From positions 14,365-78,364 of the forward strand of contig CAZGHI010000007.1 of NCBI GenBank assembly GCA_964525565.1: a stretch of 64,000 nt of DNA, given 5' to 3'. The DNA comes from OLB6 sp964525565. GTDB taxonomy: Bacteria; Bacteroidota; Ignavibacteria; Kapaibacteriales; Kapaibacteriaceae. Position numbers and translations under genes: made by a program. Below the pieces are notes generated by a model that had not been told where the DNA came from, did not search any database, and was given only the letters and a program-made list of their open reading frames with translations. Positions 18,381-27,922 of this stretch are shown one piece after another; positions within the stretch are counted from its first letter, which is position 1, and every line of letters begins with the position of its first letter.

Positions 18381-20420
18381 TTAAAAGGGCAAATAATACA
18401 CTAAGGTAAATCTGGGAATTGAATATATCGAGTTTACATCTGCCAAATCAACGGACTCAACTGTTGGCATTGCGCTGTTCTTATACGTTTCTCCGGTAAC
18501 GGGGTCGGAATAAACGCGAACAACTCTGTCGAGGTCGGTACCTAGAAGGAAATTGTATCGAACGTTGAACATTGGGTAAAAAAGCCCAATTGATGTTGGG
18601 ATATTCATGCCGATTCCAATACCAGCATTCAGTCCGTACTTTGCTCGCACGATGGTTCCATCGTTGATATTTGCGTAGGAAAGTCCTAGCTGTGGCAGAA
18701 AGTTTACCTTGCTGTACGGGTTAAGACTGTAGAGTGCAGAGATCTCACCAACCCATGTGGTTATGGGGTCCAACCCAAAGTCCTGGGCCGGTTTCGAATT
18801 TTGGGAGTACACTATAGTAGCCTCCAAAACAAGGTGCGTGGTTACACCATACGTTATTGAACCACCAAAGGCCAACAAGCCATCGAACGAAGCAGTCTTT
18901 TGTGGGCCTGCTTCCCTTTCATAGTAACTCCACCGAGAGGGGTCTGTCGGTAGCGCAGTACTCGTCATCTCCCATCGTTGTAAGTACTGCTGTAGTTCGA
19001 TAACGGTGAGTGATCCTAAAGACAAGCCAACGCCAATTTTCCGAGGTTTAATCCACTTTTCCCAGGCGACACTGTCGGCAAAGTAGTTGTCGAGGGCCAA
19101 TTCCCAGTCGCGATCGTCGGGGTAATCTTCGTCGCGCGGTGGTTTCGGCTGAGCGTTGGCAGCACACACAACAACGGCGAGTGTAAGTGCCAGTTTAAAA
19201 AAGGTTTGTGCGGTTGTTGTTGTTAGGTCGATAATACGTTGCATGGTTGTTCCTCTGATCTCTGCAATTCTTTCGGCAACAAACTGCACTAGGGCTGGTT
19301 CATTGCGTTTCCCCCGATGAGGTTCAGGCGTAATGTATGGCGAATCAGTCTCAATCATAAATCTGTCGTCAGGCACTGTGGTCACAACGTCGTGTAACGT
19401 CGAACGTTTGAATGTGATATTGCCGGTAAACGAAACCAACATACCTGCATTCAGCGCTCTCTTTAGGGTGTCAGTCCCGCTTGAGAAGCAATGTAGCACT
19501 CCACGAAGCGTACCATCCTGTTCTTCTTCGATAATGGTTAACACGTCGTTATCTGCTTCGCGGTTATGAACGATGATTGGCAGGTTCACGCGTTTAGCAA
19601 TTCGGATTTGCTCTCTAAACCAAAGCTGCTGTACGTTTTTGGGCGCAAAATCATAGTAATAGTCAAGCCCGATTTCTCCAATGGCAACAACCTTTTTGGC
19701 AGTAGCTTCCAACTCGACTGCGTAGAGTTCATTCAGGTCCAGGTTTGCTACGTGGTGTGGATGAACACCAACACCACGAGAGAGTCCGTCGTTAGCTGAA
19801 ACGATTTCCGCTAGATGCTGTCGCCTTGCGGGTTCGATGTCCGGAACTACTATATGCCGAACTCCTGCATCCCACGCGCGCTGAAGTACTTCTGCACGAT
19901 CGGCCTCGAATGCTTTTACGTCAATATGAGCATGGGAATCAATTCGAGGCTGCGTAGCCATGAAATCATGAATCTGCTGTATCTGTCTCGCATGACGAAC
20001 GTTGCTCCATACCTTGCGGATAACTCCCTTAGGGTCTATCAGATATGATGTGCGCACAATTCCCATGTATTCGCGGCCATAGAGTTTTTTAAGCTTCCAC
20101 ACATCATATAGGTCTATGATTTTGCGGTGTGGATCGGCTAGAAGCGTAAAGTTCAGATTGTATTTGGCCTTAAACGCATTGTGCGACTCTACGCTGTCCG
20201 GACTAACACCAATAACCTGTATTCCAAGATCCGTAAGTACGCTCATGCTGTCGCGAAATGAACATGCCTGAGCCGTGCACGTTGGCGTATCGTCTTCAGG
20301 ATAAAAGTAAAGAAGAACCCACCGCCCCTTACAATCCTTCAGCGATAAACGTCCACCAGTATCTGTGTTTGCCGTGAATGCGGGTGCCCGTGTACCTTCG
20401 AGAAGTGCCATACAAAACAT
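18381..20420 (-). CDS. Three-part ORF: BCP-type peroxiredoxin + TatD nuclease + outer-membrane protein
   Basis: One uninterrupted 679-codon frame holding three normally separate proteins. Residues 1-153 are a thioredoxin-dependent peroxiredoxin (BCP/PrxQ) with peroxidatic Cys48 and resolving Cys53 in TPTCTAQAC. Residues 154 to about 410 are a TatD-family metal-dependent nuclease (RIDSHAHID, GEIGLDYYYD, VHNRE, LHCFSSG, ETDSPYITPEPHRGKRNEP). Residues 393-679 are an outer-membrane beta-barrel-like protein whose signal peptide (KLALTLAVVVCAANAQ) overlaps the TatD end. Methionines 154 and 393 stand at the two joins, and Met393 (19244) has AGAGG eight bases upstream. A signal peptide buried 400 residues deep cannot work, so at least the last part is probably made by internal initiation. 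Missing stop codons through assembly error remain possible. Confidence 0.75.
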   Translation of the reverse strand: MFCMALLEGTRAPAFTANTDTGGRLSLKDCKGRWVLLYFYPEDDTPTCTAQACSFRDSMSVLTDLGIQVIGVSPDSVESHNAFKAKYNLNFTLLADPHRKIIDLYDVWKLKKLYGREYMGIVRTSYLIDPKGVIRKVWSNVRHARQIQQIHDFMATQPRIDSHAHIDVKAFEADRAEVLQRAWDAGVRHIVVPDIEPARRQHLAEIVSANDGLSRGVGVHPHHVANLDLNELYAVELEATAKKVVAIGEIGLDYYYDFAPKNVQQLWFREQIRIAKRVNLPIIVHNREADNDVLTIIEEEQDGTLRGVLHCFSSGTDTLKRALNAGMLVSFTGNITFKRSTLHDVVTTVPDDRFMIETDSPYITPEPHRGKRNEPALVQFVAERIAEIRGTTMQRIIDLTTTTAQTFFKLALTLAVVVCAANAQPKPPRDEDYPDDRDWELALDNYFADSVAWEKWIKPRKIGVGLSLGSLTVIELQQYLQRWEMTSTALPTDPSRWSYYEREAGPQKTASFDGLLAFGGSITYGVTTHLVLEATIVYSQNSKPAQDFGLDPITTWVGEISALYSLNPYSKVNFLPQLGLSYANINDGTIVRAKYGLNAGIGIGMNIPTSIGLFYPMFNVRYNFLLGTDLDRVVRVYSDPVTGETYKNSAMPTVESVDLADVNSIYSIPRFTLVYYLPF
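19242..19256 (-). promoter_or_regulatory. Internal ribosome-binding site and ATG for the outer-membrane part
   Basis: On the minus strand AGAGG (19252-19256) precedes ATG (19244-19242) by seven bases, inside the TatD coding region. Translation from here gives a 287-residue protein beginning with a plausible signal peptide (positive N-terminus, hydrophobic core ALTLAVVVCA, then ANAQ). This is one of the few clear Shine-Dalgarno sites in the window. It supports independent translation of the third part. Confidence 0.6.
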
Positions 20421-20438
20421 GAATAATCAAGTGAATGG

Positions 20439-20446
20439 CAAAGGTA
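20439..20446 (-). promoter_or_regulatory. TAnnTTTG -7 box (TAccTTTG)
   Basis: An exact match on the minus strand 18 bases before the ATG at 20420 of the peroxiredoxin-TatD ORF, in the 50-base gap after dnaX. It suggests that the ORF and upp are transcribed from here independently of dnaX. Confidence 0.5.
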
Positions 20447-20470
20447 CGGCATGGAGGAGAAGCGGGTTGC

Positions 20471-22177
20471 CTAAACATCAATGCGGCGAGCCTGAAACAA
20501 CTCTATCAACGCTTGTTCTACTGGGGTGGGCACGTCTTCAACAATGTGGGTATCGTTGGCCGGTATCCTCTGTTCACCTTTTGGGGATAAACCATCGGAT
20601 GGAACTTCATGTGCACTCACAGACATCACCTGAACACCCACCGGTGTGCCAAAGATAGTCAGCAGGTGTTCTTTTAGTTCTGGTAGTTTATCTGCCACCC
20701 GGTGGGCGATAACATTGGCTGTAGGCAGTAACAGCAACCCTACATCCGAAAAGTCCACGCCTAACAATCCTTGCTTTATGGACGACCGTATAAACGCCAG
20801 GTGCTCCGGAAGTGCATCGAGCACGTCTGGCCAGCGCAGAGCAAGATCCAGTTTCGATAATGAGTTAACCGGCTTGCTCATCTCTCGTAGTTTTTTGCTG
20901 AAGGGAGTAGCTCGCTGCAGCTCAACTGTATTGGCATTGGAACGTTGCTGTTGCTTGGGTTGTCGTGCTTCAAGGGTATTTCGTGGACCGATCTTAAGGG
21001 CTACGGGTACTCCGCCAACCGGGGAGGGCACAGAGCCAGCACCAAGTCGGGCCAGCAGTTCGCCCAGATCAACACTAGACTCCATTGAAGCTAGTTTGAC
21101 AAGGGTAAACTCAAATCGAATTCTCGGTTGTGGCGGGTTTTGTCGCAATTGAGCTTCCCCGGCAGACAGTACAGCTAACAGGCGAACAAGATCAGTTGAG
21201 GTATAGTGCGACGCCTCTGCAGTGTACCGTTCGCGCGTAGCCTGAGCCCCTTCTATGAGTGCGTCCGATCCTGTGGCAACAACGGTGAGCAGGTTGCGGT
21301 AATGTTCCAAGAGTCCAACCAGACACTCTTGAACATCGTATCCTCGCTGAACAACTTGCTGAGCGAGCATAAGAATACGTCCAACATTCCTCTCACGAGC
21401 AGCCACGCTTACGTCGAAAAAGAAGTCTGCATCAATTAAATGAAGGGCATTGGAAACATCTGCTATCGTGATGGTGTTGCCACAGAATGCAACAACCTGG
21501 TCGAAGATGCTCTGGGCATCACGCATAGAACCGTCGGACTTGCGAGCGATGGCATGTAGCGACGGCTCGTCTATTTGAATCTTGTCTGCAGAAGCAATGG
21601 TAGCCAGGTGCGCAACTGTTGCCTGAACCTCCATGCGATGAAAGTCAAAACGCTGGCACCTGCTTAGAATGGTTGCGGGAACCTTGTGAATTTCCGTTGT
21701 TGCGAAGATGAATACCAGGTGGGGAGGTGGTTCTTCGAGGGTTTTCAGTAAAGCATTAAAAGCTGCTGTTGACAGCATGTGAACTTCGTCAATGATGTAC
21801 ATCTTGTATGACCCGGCAACCGGGGCATATCGGGCATTATCGCGTAGTTTTCGTACATCATCAACACTGTTGTTCGAGGCACCGTCGATTTCAATAACAT
21901 CAACACTGCGACTGTTCAACACGTCGCGACAAGCATCACATTCGTTGCATGGTTCGGCATTAACAGGTTGCACGCAATTGAGTGCACGGGCCAGAATACG
22001 AGCGCATGTTGTTTTGCCAACACCTCGTGGTCCGGTAAAAAGATAGGCGTGGTGCACTCTCCCGGTGGATAAGGCATTCCGTAGTGTAGTTGTAACATGC
22101 TCCTGCCCAACCACGTCAGAGAATCGCAAAGGTCGCCACTTTCTGGCAGTAACAACAAAATTTTGATCCGGTATCAT
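20471..22177 (-). CDS. dnaX: DNA polymerase III subunit gamma/tau
   Basis: A 568-residue clamp-loader ATPase. Family blocks: ARKWRPLRFSDVVGQEHV at the N-terminus, Walker A GPRGVGKTT, the zinc-binding cysteines (CNECDAC), Walker B/DExx IIDEVHMLS, and SRCQRFDF containing the SRC arginine finger. The domain III and C-terminal tail are shorter than in E. coli tau. I see no A-rich frameshift site that would make a separate gamma. It is divergent from the first subtilisin-like gene across a 23-base spacer (22178-22200). Confidence 0.95.
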   Translation of the reverse strand: MIPDQNFVVTARKWRPLRFSDVVGQEHVTTTLRNALSTGRVHHAYLFTGPRGVGKTTCARILARALNCVQPVNAEPCNECDACRDVLNSRSVDVIEIDGASNNSVDDVRKLRDNARYAPVAGSYKMYIIDEVHMLSTAAFNALLKTLEEPPPHLVFIFATTEIHKVPATILSRCQRFDFHRMEVQATVAHLATIASADKIQIDEPSLHAIARKSDGSMRDAQSIFDQVVAFCGNTITIADVSNALHLIDADFFFDVSVAARERNVGRILMLAQQVVQRGYDVQECLVGLLEHYRNLLTVVATGSDALIEGAQATRERYTAEASHYTSTDLVRLLAVLSAGEAQLRQNPPQPRIRFEFTLVKLASMESSVDLGELLARLGAGSVPSPVGGVPVALKIGPRNTLEARQPKQQQRSNANTVELQRATPFSKKLREMSKPVNSLSKLDLALRWPDVLDALPEHLAFIRSSIKQGLLGVDFSDVGLLLLPTANVIAHRVADKLPELKEHLLTIFGTPVGVQVMSVSAHEVPSDGLSPKGEQRIPANDTHIVEDVPTPVEQALIELFQARRIDV

Positions 22178-22200
22178 AGTAGATTACAACCTAGTATAGT

Positions 22201-25068
22201 ATGGTAGTTGAGAAACTCATGAGAAATACGTGTATGCCCCTCCTGGGCTTAGTCTTTATTGTGCTTGCCTCGAATGGCATGGCTGCAGTAACAGATTCCA
22301 TCACTGTTATTTCTGACAATGGTATCGATGTTGTTGCTGGCCACGTTCGAGTGATCTTTCGCAATCCGTTTTTTCGTGATTCAGACATTCCACCAGGTTT
22401 TGCTCTACGCCATCGTTTTCTAAAACCAGAGCAAACTTTGCTAATAAATGCCGATCCCACTGTTCAGCAGTTGAATAAACCGCGAATGCAAACAGAACTT
22501 CGGCTTCTTTCCTGTGCTGTTCTGCGGTACGAAACCAATGAACATCCGTCGCTTGTATCACGTAGGCTACGCAAAGATCCGAATATCGTATGGGCCGAAC
22601 CATGGTATGTGATGCATACCCAGCATACACCCAACGATGCTTTGTTTGGACAGCAGTTGGCGCTGAATGTTCTCGGAATGCAAGAAGCATGGAATATATC
22701 CAAAGGCAACAAAGATGTGGTCGTTGCCATTATTGACAACGGTGTGGATCAAACACATGAAGATTTGCAGCCCATGTTATGGACAAATACTTCCGAAATC
22801 CCAAACAACGGCCTGGACGATGACGGCAACGGCGTTGTTGATGACTACCGGGGGTGTAACCTTACGTGGAATCTTGATGGAACAGAAGCTGGAAATACCT
22901 TTAATAGCGGAGCCGGCGGTCACGGAACGAATGTGGCCGGCATCTCCAGCGCAGCAACCAACAACGGACTTGGCATTGCAGGTATTGCATACAACTGTTT
23001 AATGTTTCCGATTAAGACATCGCTAAAGAATACGGGTGCCATCCTGTTTGGAACCGAAGCACTCCTGTATGCGGCTCAGATGGGTTTTCGTGTTGCTAAT
23101 TGTTCATGGGGGACTTCATCTTCAGCAGGCAGCTATAAACCTTACTCATTTGTTGACCAGTACATCATTGACTACTGTATTGCCAGAGGAATGGTTGTTA
23201 CCGCTGCTGCAGGTAACCATGGTAATGGTGTAGGGGGCTCGGGTTGGCGCGAGCTGAACTATCCCGCAGCATACGACGGGGTGATAGGAACCGGAGAAAC
23301 AACTACTTCCGATAAGGTCACAGCTACCAGCGGATTGGCAGGGAATGCATGGATAATGGCGCCGGGCAACAGTGCTACAACTACCACGTCGTCGGGGGGC
23401 TACACATCGTCCAATATTCAAGGTAGCTCGTTTGCCGCTCCAATGTCGGCAGGAGCGGCTGCGTTACTATGTGCACATCGGCCAAATCTTACTCCCAGGC
23501 AGATTGCGGCAGTGCTCCGTTCAACGGGAACGGATATTACCGATAATAATCCGTCAGTAGCCAAGTATCTGCCACGCAGATTAAACGTGGCTAAGGCATT
23601 GCAGGTAGATCCGACGTCGATTCCCGGGCTTCGCATTAAACAACTGGTAGTCCGGAATACACGTGGAGAGATGATTACTCGGTATGGATCGGGGGATACA
23701 GTGATGGTGTGGTTTCGTATTGTGAACGAACTTGGAGGAAGCGAACCATATACCTTCACAGCATCGGTCCTTGATCCAGCCGGTTGGTTAGTAGCCCTGC
23801 AAAGTGCAACCATTCAGCACGGCACAATTTCAAGCGGTGCGGAAGTTGAGGTTGGACCGTGGACGGCAATCATCCACCAGATGCGCACGCAGCCGGTTGC
23901 CGTAGCATTAGACTACGTGTCGGGAGATCATTACGATAGGCTGTTTGCATACCTGTACCCAGGCTCGGTAATGGCGACATTCGCAAACAATGCACTGTCG
24001 TTCTCCATTGGCGATAATGGCATGTTTGCATACGCTTCAACCTTCTCCAATAACACCATGGCGGAAGGTACCGGCGTTGGGTGGCTGCCCTTTGCTCAAG
24101 ATCTGGCTTGGGTAAGTGGTTTGCTGTTCACAGAAAACAACGCTAGAGCGCTTAAAGCCTTCAATAACCAAACAGACATTAGCGACTTTTCACCTGAGAA
24201 ACGTTTTGTTTCGCCGGATGAACGTAGAGGCGTGTGCACCGATGTCAATGCAGGCAACCGTACGATTGGGGTGCGTGTTAAGCAACACTGCACTTTTCCG
24301 ACTGCCGATGGTGCCAGTGCAGTGATTGCTATAGAAATTGAGAATATCTCGAATGAAACACTCACTGATCCAAGCATCGGCTATCTCTTTGACTGGGACG
24401 TTGGCCCGAGCGGCGTTAACAATACGGTGCGCGAAGCTCCGGAAGCATTGCCGGTATCGTTTCGTGAAATGGGTTCAGCGTTAATGTTCCAGCGGGAGTC
24501 GTTCCCGATTGTTGTAGTGTGCGCAGCGGTGAGCAATGAGCTGAATATACAGCCACAGGCTGCAGGTATGATGATGTCGGATATCGTTGCCGATGCCGAC
24601 CAGCTCACCGATGCCGATGTGATTAAACTTCTCAACTCAGGTACTTCTGTGATGACCACTGCTTCCGGTGACGCCTGCGGTGTTGTTGGGATGAAATTCT
24701 CCGGTTCATTGCCACCTGGCGCATCAAAACGATGCATGATTGTGTTTGGCGTTGGCCCTACGCCAGAAGCCGCAGCAGCCGTGGTTAGGCAAAGCATTGA
24801 AACTCCCAATAGTGTAGGTAATCTTCAGTTACGGCCGGTTCACCTGTACCCCAACCCTGCAACCCATCAATTACAGTACACTGTCCCGGAAGGTGCATAT
24901 CGAAGTACAATAACCGATGTTCTTGGCAATTGCGTTTGGCAGCAGCAAAGTACAGTCGGAGAGATAGACCATATTGTAGATCTGAGTAACCTGGCACCGG
25001 GTAGGTACATGCTCAGGGCCTACGCCGATACGTTCGTATATCAATCTTCCTTTGTTGTTATTCGATGA
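22201..25068 (+). CDS. Subtilisin-like (S8) secreted protease with T9SS sorting domain
   Basis: A 955-residue secreted serine protease. The signal peptide is in the first 30 residues (a second Met at codon 7 is an equally good start). A propeptide to about 160 is followed by the S8 catalytic domain with Asp179 (AIIDNGVD), His241 (GGHGTNVAGI), the oxyanion Asn in AAAGNHG, and Ser410 (GSSFAAPMSAG). A calcium-loop-like DDDGNGVVDDYRG sits after the Asp. A beta-rich region (about 470-870) of unknown role follows, then a type A T9SS tail (YPNPATHQLQY, LAPGRYMLRAY, SSFVVIR). It should act outside the cell on proteins. Its stop overlaps the start of the second protease by four bases (ATGA), so the two are a translationally coupled pair. 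Confidence 0.9.
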   Translation: MVVEKLMRNTCMPLLGLVFIVLASNGMAAVTDSITVISDNGIDVVAGHVRVIFRNPFFRDSDIPPGFALRHRFLKPEQTLLINADPTVQQLNKPRMQTELRLLSCAVLRYETNEHPSLVSRRLRKDPNIVWAEPWYVMHTQHTPNDALFGQQLALNVLGMQEAWNISKGNKDVVVAIIDNGVDQTHEDLQPMLWTNTSEIPNNGLDDDGNGVVDDYRGCNLTWNLDGTEAGNTFNSGAGGHGTNVAGISSAATNNGLGIAGIAYNCLMFPIKTSLKNTGAILFGTEALLYAAQMGFRVANCSWGTSSSAGSYKPYSFVDQYIIDYCIARGMVVTAAAGNHGNGVGGSGWRELNYPAAYDGVIGTGETTTSDKVTATSGLAGNAWIMAPGNSATTTTSSGGYTSSNIQGSSFAAPMSAGAAALLCAHRPNLTPRQIAAVLRSTGTDITDNNPSVAKYLPRRLNVAKALQVDPTSIPGLRIKQLVVRNTRGEMITRYGSGDTVMVWFRIVNELGGSEPYTFTASVLDPAGWLVALQSATIQHGTISSGAEVEVGPWTAIIHQMRTQPVAVALDYVSGDHYDRLFAYLYPGSVMATFANNALSFSIGDNGMFAYASTFSNNTMAEGTGVGWLPFAQDLAWVSGLLFTENNARALKAFNNQTDISDFSPEKRFVSPDERRGVCTDVNAGNRTIGVRVKQHCTFPTADGASAVIAIEIENISNETLTDPSIGYLFDWDVGPSGVNNTVREAPEALPVSFREMGSALMFQRESFPIVVVCAAVSNELNIQPQAAGMMMSDIVADADQLTDADVIKLLNSGTSVMTTASGDACGVVGMKFSGSLPPGASKRCMIVFGVGPTPEAAAAVVRQSIETPNSVGNLQLRPVHLYPNPATHQLQYTVPEGAYRSTITDVLGNCVWQQQSTVGEIDHIVDLSNLAPGRYMLRAYADTFVYQSSFVVIR

Positions 25069-27884
25069 AAAACCTTCAGTGGTTGATGATTGGCTTGCTC
25101 GGAGCTGCGATCCATGTGGCTGCTCAGACGGTTCTTCCACCCATACCAGGACTGCGATCTGATCCTGTTGTTGCAGGCAGACTTAAAGTGCGTCTTACTC
25201 GGGATGTTCCACCGGAGCTGCATGCGTGGATATTGAAATCTGCCGGATTAGAGATCCTGTATGCCGTCTTGCCACCGGAGCATACGGTATATCGTACGCA
25301 ACCCGACCCGCAGCCACTAGAGCGCAGCACACTTGAGATGCTCGAAGAGCAACTTACCCGTTCGTATGTGTGTGCGTATTCCGATTCAATTATTCCTGAA
25401 AAAAAAATTCGTCAGCTTGGTGAATTATGTAGTTTTATTGACTGTTGCAGTCCAGTGTACGTTGGCACCCTCACTGCAGAACCCAACGATCCGAAGGTAG
25501 TTGAACAACTGATGCTATCAACCATTCGGGCATTCGACGCATGGGATGTTGAAAGGGGCTCGGCATCGGTGCTCATTGGAATCAGTGATAGCGGCGTGTT
25601 GCAAGACCATGAAGACTTAGCAGACGCATTATTTGTGAATGTGGACGAGATACCGGACAATGGTATTGACGATGATGGAAACGGCTATGTAGATGATTAT
25701 CGTGGTTACAATTTCTGCACTGCCGATGATGGAACGCCACCTGGGAACACATTTAACAAGAATGAAGGGCATGGAACAGGTGTTGCAGGAATCTGTGGTG
25801 CTACTGTAAACAATGCCGTTGGCATTGCCGGCGTTGCCAACGCATGTAAGATGGTCCCTCTCAAAACCATGCCCGACAATTCCGGGGGAATCATCTATGG
25901 TTACGAATCGTTGATGTACTGTGCTGTGAACAACATTCAGGTAGTGAACTGCTCATGGGGATCGAATAGCAAATCATGCATAGACGAGAACATCGTTGCA
26001 TATACGATAGCTCGCGGAACAGCCATTGTTGCGGCTGCCGGTAACCACGGAACCTCAGCCCCTTTCTATCCCGGTTCGTATCCTGGCGTACTTAATGTAG
26101 GTGTAACGGATCCTGACGATAATGTTATCGCAATGTCTGCTTACGGGCCAACAGTCGACGTGATGGCTCCCGGACAGTTTACGGTAACCACATCAAACGA
26201 TGGAACATACGGTTCGTTCTGTTGTACATCCGGTTCAAGTCCAATAGCAGCGGCTGTTGTGGGACTTGTTCGATCGAAATATCCTGAACTGTCGCCCTTG
26301 CAGGCATGCGCCCTAGTCCGGGAATCGGCAACGCCAGCGCCGTGGAAAACCATTCACGGACAGTCTCCGGTTGATTTGCTACCGTTCGGACGTTTGAATG
26401 CGTTGCAGGCAGTAACGTATTCGCCGGACAGTATGCCATCGGTGGAATGGGATAGTGTGCATGTGATACCACGATCACAAGATGTACGATGGGGAGTTGG
26501 TGATACCATTGATCTGACTCTGTATGGAACGAATATCCTTGCCGATTGGCAGGTTGAAGAGGTGCGTGATCTTCGTGTAGTAGGGAGCCAACCGCTCGCA
26601 GTCCGTTTACTCAGTAGCCAACCTGTTGTACTGCAGCAACGTCTTACACCAGGAGCTCAAGTTGTGGTACAGGGTGTAGCCTGCGAGGTGCTTCGTGAAA
26701 CCGATTCCACGGTACATGTTGTAGGCACGTTGGTGGGTCGGACAGGTGGAGGCCAGCAGCATCTACGAAATATTCAAGTGGCTGTAATTCCTTCTCCATC
26801 GTTCAGAACATTGTCGAATGCAAGCATTACAACATCAGTAGGTGACCGTGCCAGAATCGGGAATACAGATATCCAGAGAAGTCAAGGAGCTGGTTTTACC
26901 TATCGGCAGTACTGCGGCCAGCTCTATGAATGTGGTCTCATGGTAACAGCTAACGGCAAGGTTGTTGATGCAATTCGGGGAACTCGAACAGTTAACAATC
27001 ACTTTCGGCCGGTGAAACCATTTGATGATCCGGAGCCAACCACATGTGTGGTGAACGATGCTGATGCACCGGACTCTGCACGCATAGGGATTCAGGTGGA
27101 GTTAAATGTAACGCTCGATAGTGGTGGACAGGGTATTCTAATCGTGGATGGAACATTAACAAACATCGGTGCAGAGGTATTGCACAATGTTGCCATTGGA
27201 TGGTTCCAGGATTGGGATCTAGGCAGTAATCCGGGACACAACTCAGCAAGACAACAGCGAACAGACTTTGGCAACACAGTGTATTTGCATAGTGATGTTC
27301 AGAACCAGCCGCGAATGTACAGTTATGCCGAGAGCAGGCACAGCGACGCAGTGGCCGTTGCGTGTGCAATGGATAATGCAACCACATACCGAGAGTTTTC
27401 GCACGACAGAAAACGAAGGTTGTTGCTTGGGGAAGAAAGCAGTGGAGTGTTTACCAGTAGAGATGTTGCATGTGTTACGGGAGTGCATTTTCAAAGCCCC
27501 TTACACAGCGGTGCTGTACGAACATTCCGTCAGGTTTTTCTATTAGACACCTCTGATCGTTCATTCCAACAACTGTCGGCCATAGCATCATCGGTACCAC
27601 ACCGTGCAGATACGCTGTTCGTAGCGTCAGAGGGCAGCATGGGTGAGCCATACCCACAACCGTCATGGCATAGCGTATCGGTACCCGTTTCATTTACGGG
27701 CAGTGGACGCGCAGACGTATATCTGTGCGACATGCAAGGCAGATGCACAAAGAACTTTTCGTTGGCATATTCCGGACCGAGCGTTATCACTATTGATGTA
27801 AGTGATGTAGCTACTGGAATGTACCAGATGATTGTTGTTCACGGAAGCCGTGCAGAGACTCAGCCGATACTGGTGCTGCGCTAA
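25065..27884 (+). CDS. Second subtilisin-like (S8) secreted protease with T9SS sorting domain
   Basis: A 939-residue paralogue of the upstream protease, with the same layout: signal peptide, propeptide, S8 domain, long beta-rich region and T9SS-like tail. Catalytic residues are Asp175 (GISDSGV), His236 (EGHGTGVAGI) and Ser392 in SGSSPIAAAVVG, where the usual G-T-S-x-A-A-P is altered to G-S-S-P-I-A-A. The same DDDGNGYVDDYRG loop follows the Asp. The altered serine motif suggests changed specificity, but the triad is complete. The C-terminal tail (GMYQMIVV, TQPILVLR) is a plausible but weaker sorting domain, because the NP motif is replaced by YPQPS. It probably arose by tandem duplication followed by long divergence. 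Confidence 0.88.
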   Translation: MKNLQWLMIGLLGAAIHVAAQTVLPPIPGLRSDPVVAGRLKVRLTRDVPPELHAWILKSAGLEILYAVLPPEHTVYRTQPDPQPLERSTLEMLEEQLTRSYVCAYSDSIIPEKKIRQLGELCSFIDCCSPVYVGTLTAEPNDPKVVEQLMLSTIRAFDAWDVERGSASVLIGISDSGVLQDHEDLADALFVNVDEIPDNGIDDDGNGYVDDYRGYNFCTADDGTPPGNTFNKNEGHGTGVAGICGATVNNAVGIAGVANACKMVPLKTMPDNSGGIIYGYESLMYCAVNNIQVVNCSWGSNSKSCIDENIVAYTIARGTAIVAAAGNHGTSAPFYPGSYPGVLNVGVTDPDDNVIAMSAYGPTVDVMAPGQFTVTTSNDGTYGSFCCTSGSSPIAAAVVGLVRSKYPELSPLQACALVRESATPAPWKTIHGQSPVDLLPFGRLNALQAVTYSPDSMPSVEWDSVHVIPRSQDVRWGVGDTIDLTLYGTNILADWQVEEVRDLRVVGSQPLAVRLLSSQPVVLQQRLTPGAQVVVQGVACEVLRETDSTVHVVGTLVGRTGGGQQHLRNIQVAVIPSPSFRTLSNASITTSVGDRARIGNTDIQRSQGAGFTYRQYCGQLYECGLMVTANGKVVDAIRGTRTVNNHFRPVKPFDDPEPTTCVVNDADAPDSARIGIQVELNVTLDSGGQGILIVDGTLTNIGAEVLHNVAIGWFQDWDLGSNPGHNSARQQRTDFGNTVYLHSDVQNQPRMYSYAESRHSDAVAVACAMDNATTYREFSHDRKRRLLLGEESSGVFTSRDVACVTGVHFQSPLHSGAVRTFRQVFLLDTSDRSFQQLSAIASSVPHRADTLFVASEGSMGEPYPQPSWHSVSVPVSFTGSGRADVYLCDMQGRCTKNFSLAYSGPSVITIDVSDVATGMYQMIVVHGSRAETQPILVLR

Positions 27885-27910
27885 TGAAAAGGTGCCATGC
27901 TGAAGGCAGC

Positions 27911-27918
27911 TATCTTTG
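27911..27918 (+). promoter_or_regulatory. TAnnTTTG -7 box (TAtcTTTG)
   Basis: An exact match four bases before the ATG at 27923 of the enoyl-CoA hydratase gene. It lies within the first codons of the alternative upstream start at 27884, which argues that 27923 is the real start and that the mRNA is nearly leaderless. Confidence 0.5.
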
Positions 27919-27922
27919 CCGA

